Positions 1 to 8,082 of a stretch of 64,000 nucleotides of DNA are shown here, piece after piece (position 1 is the first letter of the stretch; the number at the start of each line of letters is the position of its first letter). The DNA comes from Euzebya tangerina. Its GTDB lineage: Bacteria > Actinomycetota > Nitriliruptoria > Euzebyales > Euzebyaceae. Made by a program: the position numbers and the translations under genes. The notes beneath the pieces are model-generated. The model saw only the letters and a list, made by a program, of their open reading frames with translations. It had not been told where the DNA came from and did not search any database. Where the stretch lies: contig NZ_PPDK01000001.1 of the NCBI RefSeq assembly GCF_003074135.1, positions 1,240,001 to 1,304,000 of the forward strand. Reading direction: 5' to 3'.

Positions 1-1360
1 GCCACAGGTAGGGCCCCGCCACGGCCGCCTGGTAGGCGGCTCCGACCAGACCCGGTCCTGCCACCGCTTCGAGCAGCAGCAGGTGTGAGGCGTCCGACTC
101 GTGCCAGCCGGTGACCAGCCCGGAGACGATCTTGACGCCGCGTTGCGGGGTGATGACGAGGTCGGTCCACCCGCTGGCGGCCGCCAGCTCGCCCTCGCCG
201 GTCGCGGCCGACTCGAGGGCTCGCGTGACCGTGGTCCCAACAGCGACGACCCGATGCCCGCCCGACCGGGCATGATTGACCAGGCTGGCTGTCACCTCGG
301 GAACCTCGAACCACTCCGGCTGGGGAGCTTCGCCTGCCGTCTGCGACGACACGCCGGTGTGCAGCACGATCGGCGCGATCTGGATGCCTTGCACGACCAG
401 TCGGGTGACGAGTTCGTGGCTGAAGGGACGGGCGGCGGACGTCATCTCGGCACTGCCCCAGGGTCCTGGGAAGCCGCCGGGGTCGGTTGGCGCTGGGCGG
501 GCGAAGACCGTCTGGTAGGCGCCTAGATGGGCAGGTGGATCGGGCGAGTAGGTGATCGGGCGGCCGTGGGAGTGGAGGTGTGCGGCGAGTGATGCGCGGC
601 TGCGGTCGGCCCCGACGTGGACCTCGGCCCTCCAGAGCCGGACACCGGCGACGTGAGGTTCCCCACCCGCGAGGTTGGGTTCGTCACCCGCGAGGTTGGG
701 TTCGTCACCAGCAGAGTGAGGTTCCCCACCCGCGAGGTGAGGTTCCCCACCGGGGCGGTCGGTCCGCCGGGTCGTGTCGGGCGGCGGACCGGCGGCGACC
801 GGATGGCGCAGGGACACCTCTGCGCCTCCCGTCAGGCGGACCGTGTCTCCGACCTGCGCCTGCAACACCGGCCCCGACTGGTCCGGATGGCGCAGCTCGA
901 CCACCCAGCCTCGACCGCGGGAGGGGCCGGCGACGTGCACGACGACTGGGTACGACCGGGCCGATCCTGGACCGGAGGTCACACGCTGCATGCCGCCGGT
1001 AGGCCGCGGTAGCCAGGTCCCAGCGATCGCTGCCGGAAGCGTGGGAGAGGTGTTGACGACCAGCAGATCGCCGGCTTCCAGCCCCTCACCCAACTGGCTG
1101 AAGCGGGTGTGGCGGAGCTGCGCCACACCGGACTCGTCCTGGGAGGCGATCATCAGTCCCACCTGGTCGCGCTCCAGGCCGCGTTCCTCTGGCGGGGTCG
1201 ACGCGTGGCGGGCCGGGTCGAGCGAGAACCGGGTCGAGGGACGCGGGAGGGTCGGGCCCTCCACGGTCTGGATCGACCTCACCTCGGCCTGCGTGTCGTC
1301 CCGGTCGCGCATGTGGAACTGCGGGGACACGCAGGCGGGCACCGTGGTCAGGCCGGTCAC
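1..1360 (-). CDS. queA: QueA, tRNA preQ1-34 S-adenosylmethionine ribosyltransferase-isomerase (3' end outside window)
   Basis: QueA moves the ribosyl part of SAM onto 7-aminomethyl-7-deazaguanine at tRNA position 34, giving epoxyqueuosine. Translating the minus strand from 1360 gives an open frame to the window edge (about 453 codons), so the C-terminus is missing. Recognisable family blocks are an N-terminal PPEERGLERDQVGLM, then LEAGDLLVVNTSPTLPAA, and near the edge WTDLVITPQRG and GWHESDASHLLLLEAVAG. This is the divergent actinobacterial QueA-like type. The GTG start at 1358-1360 shares GTGA with the stop of the upstream dehydrogenase, so translation is probably coupled and both genes share the SoxR-type promoter. 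A five-copy 21-bp repeat lies inside the frame. Whether it makes queuosine or acts on another substrate cannot be told from this sequence. Confidence 0.88.
   Translation of the reverse strand, partial: MTGLTTVPACVSPQFHMRDRDDTQAEVRSIQTVEGPTLPRPSTRFSLDPARHASTPPEERGLERDQVGLMIASQDESGVAQLRHTRFSQLGEGLEAGDLLVVNTSPTLPAAIAGTWLPRPTGGMQRVTSGPGSARSYPVVVHVAGPSRGRGWVVELRHPDQSGPVLQAQVGDTVRLTGGAEVSLRHPVAAGPPPDTTRRTDRPGGEPHLAGGEPHSAGDEPNLAGDEPNLAGGEPHVAGVRLWRAEVHVGADRSRASLAAHLHSHGRPITYSPDPPAHLGAYQTVFARPAPTDPGGFPGPWGSAEMTSAARPFSHELVTRLVVQGIQIAPIVLHTGVSSQTAGEAPQPEWFEVPEVTASLVNHARSGGHRVVAVGTTVTRALESAATGEGELAAASGWTDLVITPQRGVKIVSGLVTGWHESDASHLLLLEAVAGPGLVGAAYQAAVAGPYLW
653..757. repeat. Five tandem 21-bp repeats inside queA
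   Basis: Units at 653-673, 674-694, 695-715, 716-736 and 737-757 share GGTTC(C/G)(C/T)CACC. Each adds seven residues to QueA (GGEPHLA, GDEPNLA and variants), so the frame stays open. The insertion falls between conserved QueA blocks, in a region that looks like a surface loop. Confidence 0.9.
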
Positions 1361-2127
1361 GCCAGCACCCCCTCGGCGGTGATGCGATCGGCCGCGAGCA
1401 GGTCCGCGGCCAGGTACCGACCCGATGGCGGCCGCTCGGCGATCAGGCGCTGGATTGCGGGGACCACCGTGTCGGGGAGCGGTCGGTCGCTGATGTCCTC
1501 GCCCGGGAACGCCTCCTGGTGCATCTGGGTGCGCATGTCGCCAGGATCGAGGGCGTAGACCGCCAGCTCGGGGTGCTCGGCACCGAGCACGTTGCTGACC
1601 TGATCGAGCGCAGCCTTCGATGACCCGTAGACACCCCATCCCTCGTACGGGCCGGTTGCCGCGTCAGAGGAGATGTTGATGACGACGCCCTCCGCGGCAC
1701 GCAGCGATGCCAGCAGGTCGGTGACGAGGGCCACGGGCGCCAGCACGTTGACGTCGTAGACGAACCGCAGGTCGGCTGGTCGTGCGTCCTCGAGGCGGGT
1801 CAGTCCGCCGCCCGGTCGGGAGAGCGCGCTGGCGTTGTTGACCAGCACATCGACGCGGCCGCCTGCCGCCTGCACGATGGTGCGCCGATGGTCGGCATCG
1901 CTGACATCGCCCGTGACGGTGACCACCTCCCCCGATGTCGGCGAGTTCGGCTGACGCGGTCCACTGATCTGGTCCGTCAGGGCTTGCAGATCGGCGGCGG
2001 TCCGCGCCGTCGCGATGACGCGCCAGTTGTCGGCTGCCAGGGCGCGGGTGAGGGCGGCGCCGAGACCACGGGACCCACCCGTGACCACGGCGGTTCGTCG
2101 GACTGGTTCTGGTGTTCGATGTGCCAT
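1357..2127 (-). CDS. Short-chain dehydrogenase/reductase
   Basis: A 256-residue classical SDR. The Rossmann motif TGGSRGLG follows the start, NNAS lies mid-protein, and the catalytic pair is in YGSSKAALD (Tyr-x3-Lys). It probably uses NAD(P)(H); the substrate is unknown. The frame can be extended upstream to 2193, but the -10 box at 2135-2140 covers the ATG at 2134-2136. Transcription should begin near 2127-2128, exactly at the ATG I chose (MAHRTPEP), so the message is probably leaderless. queA follows with a 4-base stop/start overlap. The promoter is of the type activated by MerR-family proteins, so the SoxR-like regulator next door probably controls this gene. Confidence 0.85.
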   Translation of the reverse strand: MAHRTPEPVRRTAVVTGGSRGLGAALTRALAADNWRVIATARTAADLQALTDQISGPRQPNSPTSGEVVTVTGDVSDADHRRTIVQAAGGRVDVLVNNASALSRPGGGLTRLEDARPADLRFVYDVNVLAPVALVTDLLASLRAAEGVVINISSDAATGPYEGWGVYGSSKAALDQVSNVLGAEHPELAVYALDPGDMRTQMHQEAFPGEDISDRPLPDTVVPAIQRLIAERPPSGRYLAADLLAADRITAEGVLA

Positions 2128-2134
2128 ATCCGGC

Positions 2135-2165
2135 ATAGTAGGAGTTGAAGTTAACTTCAAGTCAA
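2135..2165 (-). promoter_or_regulatory. MerR/SoxR-type promoter with 19-bp spacer driving SDR-queA
   Basis: Read on the minus strand: -35 TTGACT (2165-2160), a 19-bp spacer (2159-2141) and -10 TACTAT (2140-2135). A spacer of 19 bp rather than 17 is the hallmark of promoters that MerR-family activators untwist. The last -10 base is 7 bases from the SDR start codon. Confidence 0.85.
2145..2160. promoter_or_regulatory. SoxR-type operator palindrome
   Basis: TTGAAGTTAACTTCAA is a perfect 16-bp palindrome within the 19-bp spacer. Its AAGTTAACTT core matches the core of the E. coli soxS operator as I remember it. It also lies 26 bp upstream of the soxR start, so autoregulation is likely. Confidence 0.85.
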
Positions 2166-2185
2166 CCAGAATCAGGAGAAATCTC

Positions 2186-2644
2186 ATGGCCACGAGTGTC
2201 CTGACCGTCAGTGAGGTCGCTCGACGCAGCGGCTTCGCGCCCTCCGCGCTCCGCTTCTACGAGAAGCGCGGGCTGATCTCCGCCCACCGCACCGACGGGG
2301 GTCGGCGGCGGTACGACCGCGACGTCCTGCGCCGACTGGCGTTCATCGCCGCAGCCAAGCACGTCGGGCTGACCCTGGAGGAGATCGTCGAGGCACTGGC
2401 TCTGCTGCCCGACGAGCGGACTCCCACCAAGGATGACTGGACGCGGATCAGCACGGCGTGGCGGGGGCGGTTGGATGCCGAGATCGCCGCGCTGGAGAAG
2501 CTGCGCGATGGGCTGGACAGCTGCATCGGCTGTGGCTGCCTCTCCCTCGACCGCTGTCGGATCTCGAACCCGGAGGACATCGTGGCGGCTGAGGGCAGCG
2601 GCGCGGTGTTCCTCCCGGAACCCCTCCATCCACCGACCGAGTAG
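2186..2644 (+). CDS. soxR: SoxR-type redox-sensing MerR regulator
   Basis: A 152-residue transcription factor. The N-terminal MerR helix-turn-helix is clear (LTVSEVARRSGFAPSALRFY, then EKRGLI and GRRRYD), followed by a dimerisation helix. Cys113, Cys116, Cys118 and Cys124 form C-x2-C-x-C-x5-C, the [2Fe-2S] ligand pattern of SoxR. The ATG at 2186 is preceded by AGGAG. It is divergent from the SDR-queA pair with the operator between. In actinobacteria SoxR usually answers redox-cycling compounds and controls a few oxidoreductases; the adjacent SDR fits that. Confidence 0.92.
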   Translation: MATSVLTVSEVARRSGFAPSALRFYEKRGLISAHRTDGGRRRYDRDVLRRLAFIAAAKHVGLTLEEIVEALALLPDERTPTKDDWTRISTAWRGRLDAEIAALEKLRDGLDSCIGCGCLSLDRCRISNPEDIVAAEGSGAVFLPEPLHPPTE

Positions 2645-2660
2645 GCCGCCTCCTGCTGGC

Positions 2661-2666
2661 TAGACT
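2661..2666 (+). promoter_or_regulatory. -10 element for leaderless lysC
   Basis: TAGACT ends 8 bases before the lysC GTG, and no ribosome-binding site lies between. No convincing -35 is seen. Confidence 0.5.
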
Positions 2667-2674
2667 CGTGGCGC

Positions 2675-3931
2675 GTGAGCCCCATCATCGTGCAGAAGTA
2701 CGGCGGCACCTCCGTCGCCGACACCGACCGCGTCAAGCGGGTCGCGGACCGGATCGCGCGGACCAAGCGAGCGGGCCACGACGTCGTGGTCGCCGTGTCG
2801 GCCATGGGCAAGACCACCGATGACCTGATCCGTCAGGCCGGTGAGATCTCCGTCAATCCCCCGGGACGCGAGATGGACATGCTGCTCACCGCGGGTGAGC
2901 GGATCTCGATGGCCCTGCTCGCGATGGCCATCCAGGAGGAGGGACTCTCCGCCCAGTCCTTCACCGGCTCGCAGGCCGGGATCATCACCGATGAGGTGCA
3001 CGGCAAGGCCAAGATCCTCGACATCACCCCTGGCCGCATCACCGGCGCCCTCGACGACGGCCACGTCGCCATCGTGGCGGGCTTCCAGGGGGTCAGTCGC
3101 GAGGGCAAGAACATCACCACGTTGGGCCGAGGCGGCACCGACACCACCGCGGTGGCCCTGGCCGCGGCGCTGGGGGCCACGGTCTGCGAGATCTACACCG
3201 ACGTCGACGGCGTCTACACCGCCGACCCGCGGATCGTCCCGACGGCCCGGAAGGTCGACCGCATCAGCGCCGAGGAGATGCTCGAACTCGCCGCCCACGG
3301 CGCCGGGGTCCTGCACACCCGCTCGGTCGAGTTCGGGCGCAACCACGGCGTCGACATCCACGTCCGGTCCAGCTTCAGTCACCACGATGGGACCTGGGTC
3401 ATCGCCCACCCCACACAGGAAGAGCTCATGGAACAAGCCATCATCTCCGGGGTTGCTCACGACCGCTCCGAGGGCAAGGTCACCGTGCGCGGGGTGCCCG
3501 ACAAGCCCGGTATCGCCGCCAGGGTGTTCACCGCACTCGCCGACGCCAACGTCAACGTCGACATGATCGTGCAGAACGTCAGCGCCGACGGCACGACGGA
3601 CATGACCTTCACGATCCCGCTGACCGACGCCACGCTGGCCAAGGCCGAGCTCGAGCCGCTCATCAGCGAGGTCGGCGCCGCAGCCGTCGAGCTCGACCCG
3701 AAGATCGGGAAGGTCAGCCTCGTCGGTGCCGGCATGAAGACCAACCCGGGCGTTGCCGCACGGATGTTCAGCGCGCTGTCGGAGGCGGGCGTGAACATCG
3801 ACATGATCTCCACCTCCACCATCCGTGTCTCGGTCGTGGTCAACGAAGCTGATGTGGAGACGGCTGTCCAGGCGATCCACAGCGCGTTCGGACTGGACTC
3901 CGACACCCCCGTGCTCGTCGAGGGAAAGTAG
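2675..3931 (+). CDS. lysC: Aspartate kinase (alpha subunit)
   Basis: Phosphorylates L-aspartate, the first step to lysine, threonine, methionine and, in many actinobacteria, diaminopimelate for the wall. 418 residues, the usual length. An amino-acid-kinase domain starts with QKYGGTSV near residue 6 and carries GRGGTDTTA and the [15 protein letters not shown] block. Two ACT domains follow (about residues 265-410), probably binding allosteric lysine/threonine. It starts with GTG and is probably leaderless. asd follows after 11 bases, so the two form an operon. Confidence 0.96.
   Translation: MSPIIVQKYGGTSVADTDRVKRVADRIARTKRAGHDVVVAVSAMGKTTDDLIRQAGEISVNPPGREMDMLLTAGERISMALLAMAIQEEGLSAQSFTGSQAGIITDEVHGKAKILDITPGRITGALDDGHVAIVAGFQGVSREGKNITTLGRGGTDTTAVALAAALGATVCEIYTDVDGVYTADPRIVPTARKVDRISAEEMLELAAHGAGVLHTRSVEFGRNHGVDIHVRSSFSHHDGTWVIAHPTQEELMEQAIISGVAHDRSEGKVTVRGVPDKPGIAARVFTALADANVNVDMIVQNVSADGTTDMTFTIPLTDATLAKAELEPLISEVGAAAVELDPKIGKVSLVGAGMKTNPGVAARMFSALSEAGVNIDMISTSTIRVSVVVNEADVETAVQAIHSAFGLDSDTPVLVEGK
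3428..3931 (+). CDS. lysC: Aspartate kinase beta subunit from an internal start
   Basis: An in-frame ATG at 3428 is preceded by AGGAAG at 3417-3422 and would yield a 167-residue protein containing only the ACT regulatory domains, starting [11 protein letters not shown]. In Corynebacterium and Bacillus relatives lysC makes such a beta subunit from an internal start at the same place. The ribosome-binding site supports the same here; expression is inferred. Confidence 0.6.
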   Translation: MEQAIISGVAHDRSEGKVTVRGVPDKPGIAARVFTALADANVNVDMIVQNVSADGTTDMTFTIPLTDATLAKAELEPLISEVGAAAVELDPKIGKVSLVGAGMKTNPGVAARMFSALSEAGVNIDMISTSTIRVSVVVNEADVETAVQAIHSAFGLDSDTPVLVEGK

Positions 3932-3942
3932 AAGGCAGAACC

Positions 3943-4974
3943 ATGCGTGTAGCGATTGCAGGCGCCACCGGCGCTGTTGGACAGGACCTTCGTCGACTCT
4001 TGGACCGGCGGGACTTCCCGCTGGATGAGCTGGTGCTGCTGGCCAGCGAGCGCTCGGCCGGGAAGCTGATCCGCTGGCGCGATCAGGACATCACGGTCAA
4101 GAACCTGGCCGACGACGACGCCTTCGACGGCGTCGACATCGCCCTGTTCAGTGCGGGCGGCGGTCGCTCCAAGGAACACGGCCCCCGCGCCGTCGACGCC
4201 GGTGCGATCGTGGTCGACAACTCCTCGGCGTTCCGCATGGACCCCGACGTCCCACTGGTCGTGACCGAGGTGAACGGGGACCTGCTCGCGGAGCGTCCGC
4301 CGAAGGGGATCGTGGCGAACCCGAACTGCACCACCATGGCGATCATGCTGCCGCTGAAGGCGTTGCATGACGCGTTCGGTCTGGTGTCGATGGTCGCCAC
4401 CAGCTACCAGGCGGCGGGTGGCGCCGGACAGTCCGGCATCGACGAGCTGCAGGAGCAGGTCCAGCCGCTCCTCGACAACTTCGAGCTGCTGCGCACCGAC
4501 GGGCAGGCCGCTGCCAAGCTGGTCGAGCCCAGCACCTTCGCCGCCACGATCGCCTTCAACGTGGTGCCCCAACTCGGAACGGTGCAGGAGAACGGGTACA
4601 CCGACGAGGAGCTCAAGCTGCTCAACGAGTCCCGGAAGATCCTGGGGATTCCGGACCTGAAGGTTGCCCCCACCTGCGTGCGCGTTCCGGTGGTCGCTGG
4701 CCACTCGGTGGAGATCCGCGCCACCTTCACCCAGCCCGTCAGCCGGCAGGCCGCCACGGACGCGCTGGACGGGTTCCCCGGCATGGTCGTGGTAGACCTC
4801 CCCACGCCCCTCGAGTTCGCCGGCCGCGACGAGGTGGCCGTCGGGCGGATTCGCGAGGACCTTCACGACGACCACTCCATCAACTTCTGGGCCGTCGGCG
4901 ACAACCTGCTGAAGGGTGCTGCGCTGAACACCGTCCAGATCGCGGAGGAGCTCGTCTCCCGCGGCGTCGTCTGA
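3943..4974 (+). CDS. asd: Aspartate-semialdehyde dehydrogenase
   Basis: Reduces aspartyl-4-phosphate to aspartate semialdehyde with NADPH, the step after LysC. 343 residues, normal for the family. GATGAVGQDLRRLL is the N-terminal nucleotide-binding loop; NPNCTTM holds the catalytic cysteine (Cys129); VPVVAGHSVEIR supplies the conserved histidine region. The ATG lies 11 bases after the lysC stop, with AGAAGG just upstream. A hairpin follows the stop codon. Confidence 0.96.
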   Translation: MRVAIAGATGAVGQDLRRLLDRRDFPLDELVLLASERSAGKLIRWRDQDITVKNLADDDAFDGVDIALFSAGGGRSKEHGPRAVDAGAIVVDNSSAFRMDPDVPLVVTEVNGDLLAERPPKGIVANPNCTTMAIMLPLKALHDAFGLVSMVATSYQAAGGAGQSGIDELQEQVQPLLDNFELLRTDGQAAAKLVEPSTFAATIAFNVVPQLGTVQENGYTDEELKLLNESRKILGIPDLKVAPTCVRVPVVAGHSVEIRATFTQPVSRQAATDALDGFPGMVVVDLPTPLEFAGRDEVAVGRIREDLHDDHSINFWAVGDNLLKGAALNTVQIAEELVSRGVV

Positions 4975-4977
4975 CGA

Positions 4978-5011
4978 CCGGCTGGGGCAGGAAGAGGAGA
5001 GGGCCAGCCGG
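4978..5011 (+). terminator. Hairpin after lysC-asd
   Basis: CCGGCTGG (4978-4985) pairs perfectly with CCAGCCGG (5004-5011) across an 18-base loop directly after the asd stop. There is no U-tract, so termination is inferred from position. Confidence 0.45.
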
Positions 5012-5075
5012 AACGACTGGTCGCCTGACCTGCTGGACACGTGTGCGTCTGCGGGAGAGGGCGAAGGATCGTGGC

Positions 5076-7097
5076 ATGGACCACACGGGAGGTCTGCTGA
5101 GCACGGCGCGCGTCTGGAGCACCGTTCTCGTCGCGCTGGTCCTCGTGCTCGGCCTCGTCCCCCCTGTTGCTGGCCAGACCGATGAGGTGGTGGCGGATCG
5201 GCTGGCCGGAGCGACCCGCGTCGAGACCGCCGCAGCCGTCGCGCTCGAGTTCTTCGCCGACGGAGCGGACGAGGCCGTCATCGTCTCGGCCAGCCGCTTC
5301 CAGGAAGCGCTCGCCGGAGCCCCCTACGCGGCCAGTCTCGACGCGCCCGTCATCGTCACCCCTCCCGATGCCCTCCACCCGGTGGCCGCGGAGACGTTGG
5401 CCACACTCGACGTCCGTCGGGTGACGGTCCTCGGCGACCACGCCGTCGTGGGCGAGGACGTGGTCCGGGCTCTCGTCGACCGAGGGCTGGACGTCCGTCG
5501 TGTCGGAGCCGATACGCCCTACGCCACCGCGGCCGAGCTGGCACTCGAGGTCGTTCGGATTGCGGGCCCGCGATACCTCGGATCAAGGCCGACGATCCTG
5601 CTCGCGAGTGGAGAGGACTTCGCCGACGCGCTCGCGGCCAGCGGACCCGCCGCCGTCGGCCCGTACCCGCTGCTGTTGACCCGCTCGGCGAGGCTGCCCG
5701 ACGCCACCCGAGACGCCCTGCAGGCCATCGGGCCAGCGCGCGTGATGCTGTTCGGTGGTGAACAAGCCGTGTCGGCCGATGTCCTGGCCGAGGTCGAGGC
5801 CATCGGCGACGTCGTCGTGGAACGCATCGCCGGAGAGACCCGGACCGTGACGGCCGCAGCGGCTGCCGACCGATTCGTCGAACTCGGGCTCATGGAGGAC
5901 GACACCGTCATCATCGCCCGGGGAGATGACTTTCCCGACGACCTGACCGCAGCAGCCGCCGCACGGACCATGCAGGCACCGATCCTGCTCACCGCCACCA
6001 GCGATCTGCTGTCCGACGACACGGAGCAGTGGTTGCAGGGCAACTGCGGCGCGCTGACCCACGTCCGTGTCATCGGCGGCGAGTCCGCGGTATCCAGCGA
6101 CACCATGGACCAGGCTCAGCTGGCTGCGACGTGTTCCTCGTCCCCAGGGCCGGCGCTGGACCCCGAGCCAGACCCGACACCGGAGCCGACGCCCGAACCT
6201 CAGCCCACGATCGATCCCGAGCCACCACCGGACGCTCCCGATGCCACGATCCCCGGAGTCCCTCCGCTTGGATGGGTGCGCTGGGGTGCTGCGGTGGGCG
6301 GCAACGCAGACCCGGTCGATCGTCACGAGGTTCCGGCCGGCTCCCCCCTCGGTGTCAGGCGCACGTTCTTCCAGTGGAACACGCGGTCGACCGGCATGAT
6401 CCGAACAGCTGAGGAGGACCTGGCTGCCGGCCGCCTTCCCTGGGTGTCGGTGAAGACCCCGTCGTGGGCGGCGATGGGGGAGGGTGCGCATGACGCGGAG
6501 ATCGATGAGATGCTGCGGGCGCTGGAGGCCACGGGTGGTCCGGTGTGGTTGACGGTGCATCATGAGCCGGAGGGTGGGGGTGGGGTGAATGCGCCGGATG
6601 ATCCGGCGGGTCCTGCTGGTCATGTGGCGATGAACCGGCGGGTGCGGCAGCGCATGGATGCGTTGGGGATCTCGGGCGTGGCGTTGGTCTCGATCTTCAT
6701 GGACTACACCTGGGAGCCGGCGTCGGGGCGGGACATCACCCAGTGGTGGGACGATGGGATCTACGACATCCTCGGCGTGGACGTCTACCGCTACCAGCCC
6801 GGGACACTCGTCCGCGAGAACTGGGACCGGGTTCGCACCTTCGCCGAGGCCAAGGGTGTTCCGGTCGCTGTCGGTGAGTGGGGCATCCGGGGGACTGATG
6901 CCGCTGCCGGTCAGCACGTCCGCGAGTGGTTCGAGATGGCCGTCGGCTCGCACGCCGACGGCGAGGGGGCTCGCGTGGTGGCGCTGTCGGCCTTCGACTC
7001 CGGACTCAACTCTCCGTCGGGATCGTGGGAGCTCCGAGGCGAGCAGCTGCGCGTGTTCCATGAACTGCTCGGGGACCCCCGCGCCGCCCACGGCTGA
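5076..7097 (+). CDS. CWB2-anchored GH26-like glycosidase, copy 1
   Basis: A 673-residue secreted protein. It has a signal peptide ending near PVAGQ, three CWB2 repeats (about residues 37-340; motifs DRLAGATR, LLASGEDFADAL, ILLTATSDLL), a Pro/Glu/Asp linker (about 356-394) and a C-terminal domain of about 280 residues. That domain has TVHHEPEG with Glu497 and VGEWG with Glu601, spaced like the acid/base and nucleophile glutamates of clan-A glycosidases; GH26 (mannanase/endoglucanase-like) is my best match. CWB2 repeats bind anionic wall polymers, so it probably sits on the surface. The ATG at 5076 was preferred over a GTG at 5043 because GAAGGA precedes it at the right distance. Two relatives lie downstream. 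Codons between about 6460 and 6700 favour T/G third bases, unlike the rest. Confidence 0.8.
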   Translation: MDHTGGLLSTARVWSTVLVALVLVLGLVPPVAGQTDEVVADRLAGATRVETAAAVALEFFADGADEAVIVSASRFQEALAGAPYAASLDAPVIVTPPDALHPVAAETLATLDVRRVTVLGDHAVVGEDVVRALVDRGLDVRRVGADTPYATAAELALEVVRIAGPRYLGSRPTILLASGEDFADALAASGPAAVGPYPLLLTRSARLPDATRDALQAIGPARVMLFGGEQAVSADVLAEVEAIGDVVVERIAGETRTVTAAAAADRFVELGLMEDDTVIIARGDDFPDDLTAAAAARTMQAPILLTATSDLLSDDTEQWLQGNCGALTHVRVIGGESAVSSDTMDQAQLAATCSSSPGPALDPEPDPTPEPTPEPQPTIDPEPPPDAPDATIPGVPPLGWVRWGAAVGGNADPVDRHEVPAGSPLGVRRTFFQWNTRSTGMIRTAEEDLAAGRLPWVSVKTPSWAAMGEGAHDAEIDEMLRALEATGGPVWLTVHHEPEGGGGVNAPDDPAGPAGHVAMNRRVRQRMDALGISGVALVSIFMDYTWEPASGRDITQWWDDGIYDILGVDVYRYQPGTLVRENWDRVRTFAEAKGVPVAVGEWGIRGTDAAAGQHVREWFEMAVGSHADGEGARVVALSAFDSGLNSPSGSWELRGEQLRVFHELLGDPRAAHG

Positions 7098-7152
7098 GAC
7101 CGCGGGCAGCGCGCACGGTTCGTCGGCCACGCGGACGGGCAAGGACGAGGGC

Positions 7153-8067
7153 ATGCAGCCAATCTTCGCCCAGTCAGATGCCGGACTGAGTCCGGTCCAG
7201 ACCGTCACCGACGCGTTCACATCCATAGTGGAGGCCGTGCTGGCGCAGCTCCCGCAGCTGGCGCTGGCCGTCGTCGTCATCGTGGCCTTCATCCTCATCG
7301 CACGACTGGTCAGCAAGCTCGTCCGGTCCGCGATCACGTCGACGAGCACGCGCTCTGCCAGCTTCGTCAACGTCATGACCCGGTTGGCGCGCATCTTCAC
7401 CATCGCGTTCGGCGTCGTGATGGCGCTCGTCATCGCCATCCCGAGTGTGGACCTCGCGGCCGTCATCGGGGGGCTCGGCGTCAGCTCCGTCGCCATCGGC
7501 TTCGCCTTCAAGGACATCCTTCAGAACACGCTGGCGGGGCTCCTGCTGCTGTTCCGACAGCCGTTCGAGATCAACGACCAGATCGAGGTCAGTGGGTGGC
7601 GCGGCACGGTGGAGGCGATCAACATCCGCGAGACCCAACTGAAGCAGTTCGACGGCCAACGGGTGCTGATCCCCAATCAGGACGTCTACGGCTCGGCCGT
7701 CAGGGTGCAGACGGCCTACGAGTTCATCCGAACCGACATCGCGGTCGGGGTGGACTACGACGCGGACCTCGGCCAGGCACAGCAGGTCGCGCTCGACGCC
7801 GTCGCCGCAGTGGAGGGCGTCGAGTCCGACCCGGCCCCCCAGGCGCTCTACACGCAGCTGAACACCTCAACGATCGACTTCGATCTTCGCTACTGGTCGC
7901 ACTCCCGCCAGGCCGACATCCGAGACGTCCAGAGCGATGTCGTCAAGGCCATCACCAACGCCCTCAACGACGCCGGGATCGCGATGCCGTGCGACATCAT
8001 CGAGTTGGATGCCCGCCAGACGTTCCGTGAGGCGGTCGGCGCCGCGGGGGCATCCCAGGCCAGCTGA
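7153..8067 (+). CDS. MscS-family mechanosensitive channel
   Basis: A 304-residue inner-membrane channel that releases solutes on hypo-osmotic shock. Three hydrophobic segments occupy about residues 30-125. The pore helix and beta domain carry the family signature GFAFKDILQNTLAGLLLL followed by RQPFEINDQIEV and the VLIPNQDVY block. The ATG follows AAGGACGAGG. It lies 55 bases after the CWB2-glycosidase and probably shares its transcript. No cyclic-nucleotide or extra domain is seen. Confidence 0.88.
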   Translation: MQPIFAQSDAGLSPVQTVTDAFTSIVEAVLAQLPQLALAVVVIVAFILIARLVSKLVRSAITSTSTRSASFVNVMTRLARIFTIAFGVVMALVIAIPSVDLAAVIGGLGVSSVAIGFAFKDILQNTLAGLLLLFRQPFEINDQIEVSGWRGTVEAINIRETQLKQFDGQRVLIPNQDVYGSAVRVQTAYEFIRTDIAVGVDYDADLGQAQQVALDAVAAVEGVESDPAPQALYTQLNTSTIDFDLRYWSHSRQADIRDVQSDVVKAITNALNDAGIAMPCDIIELDARQTFREAVGAAGASQAS

Positions 8068-8082
8068 CTGGCGTTCCCGTGA

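Noticed and set aside
523-750. 75-codon frame with repeated GNLTSRV words
   Set aside because: Lies out of frame on the queA strand and is simply another reading of the 21-bp repeat.
653-757. Possible CRISPR array
   Set aside because: Units are contiguous 21-mers without spacers and stay in the queA frame.
2128-2193. Upstream start of the SDR at 2193 or 2136
   Set aside because: Both would need transcription to start upstream of the promoter; the -10 box overlaps the ATG at 2134-2136.
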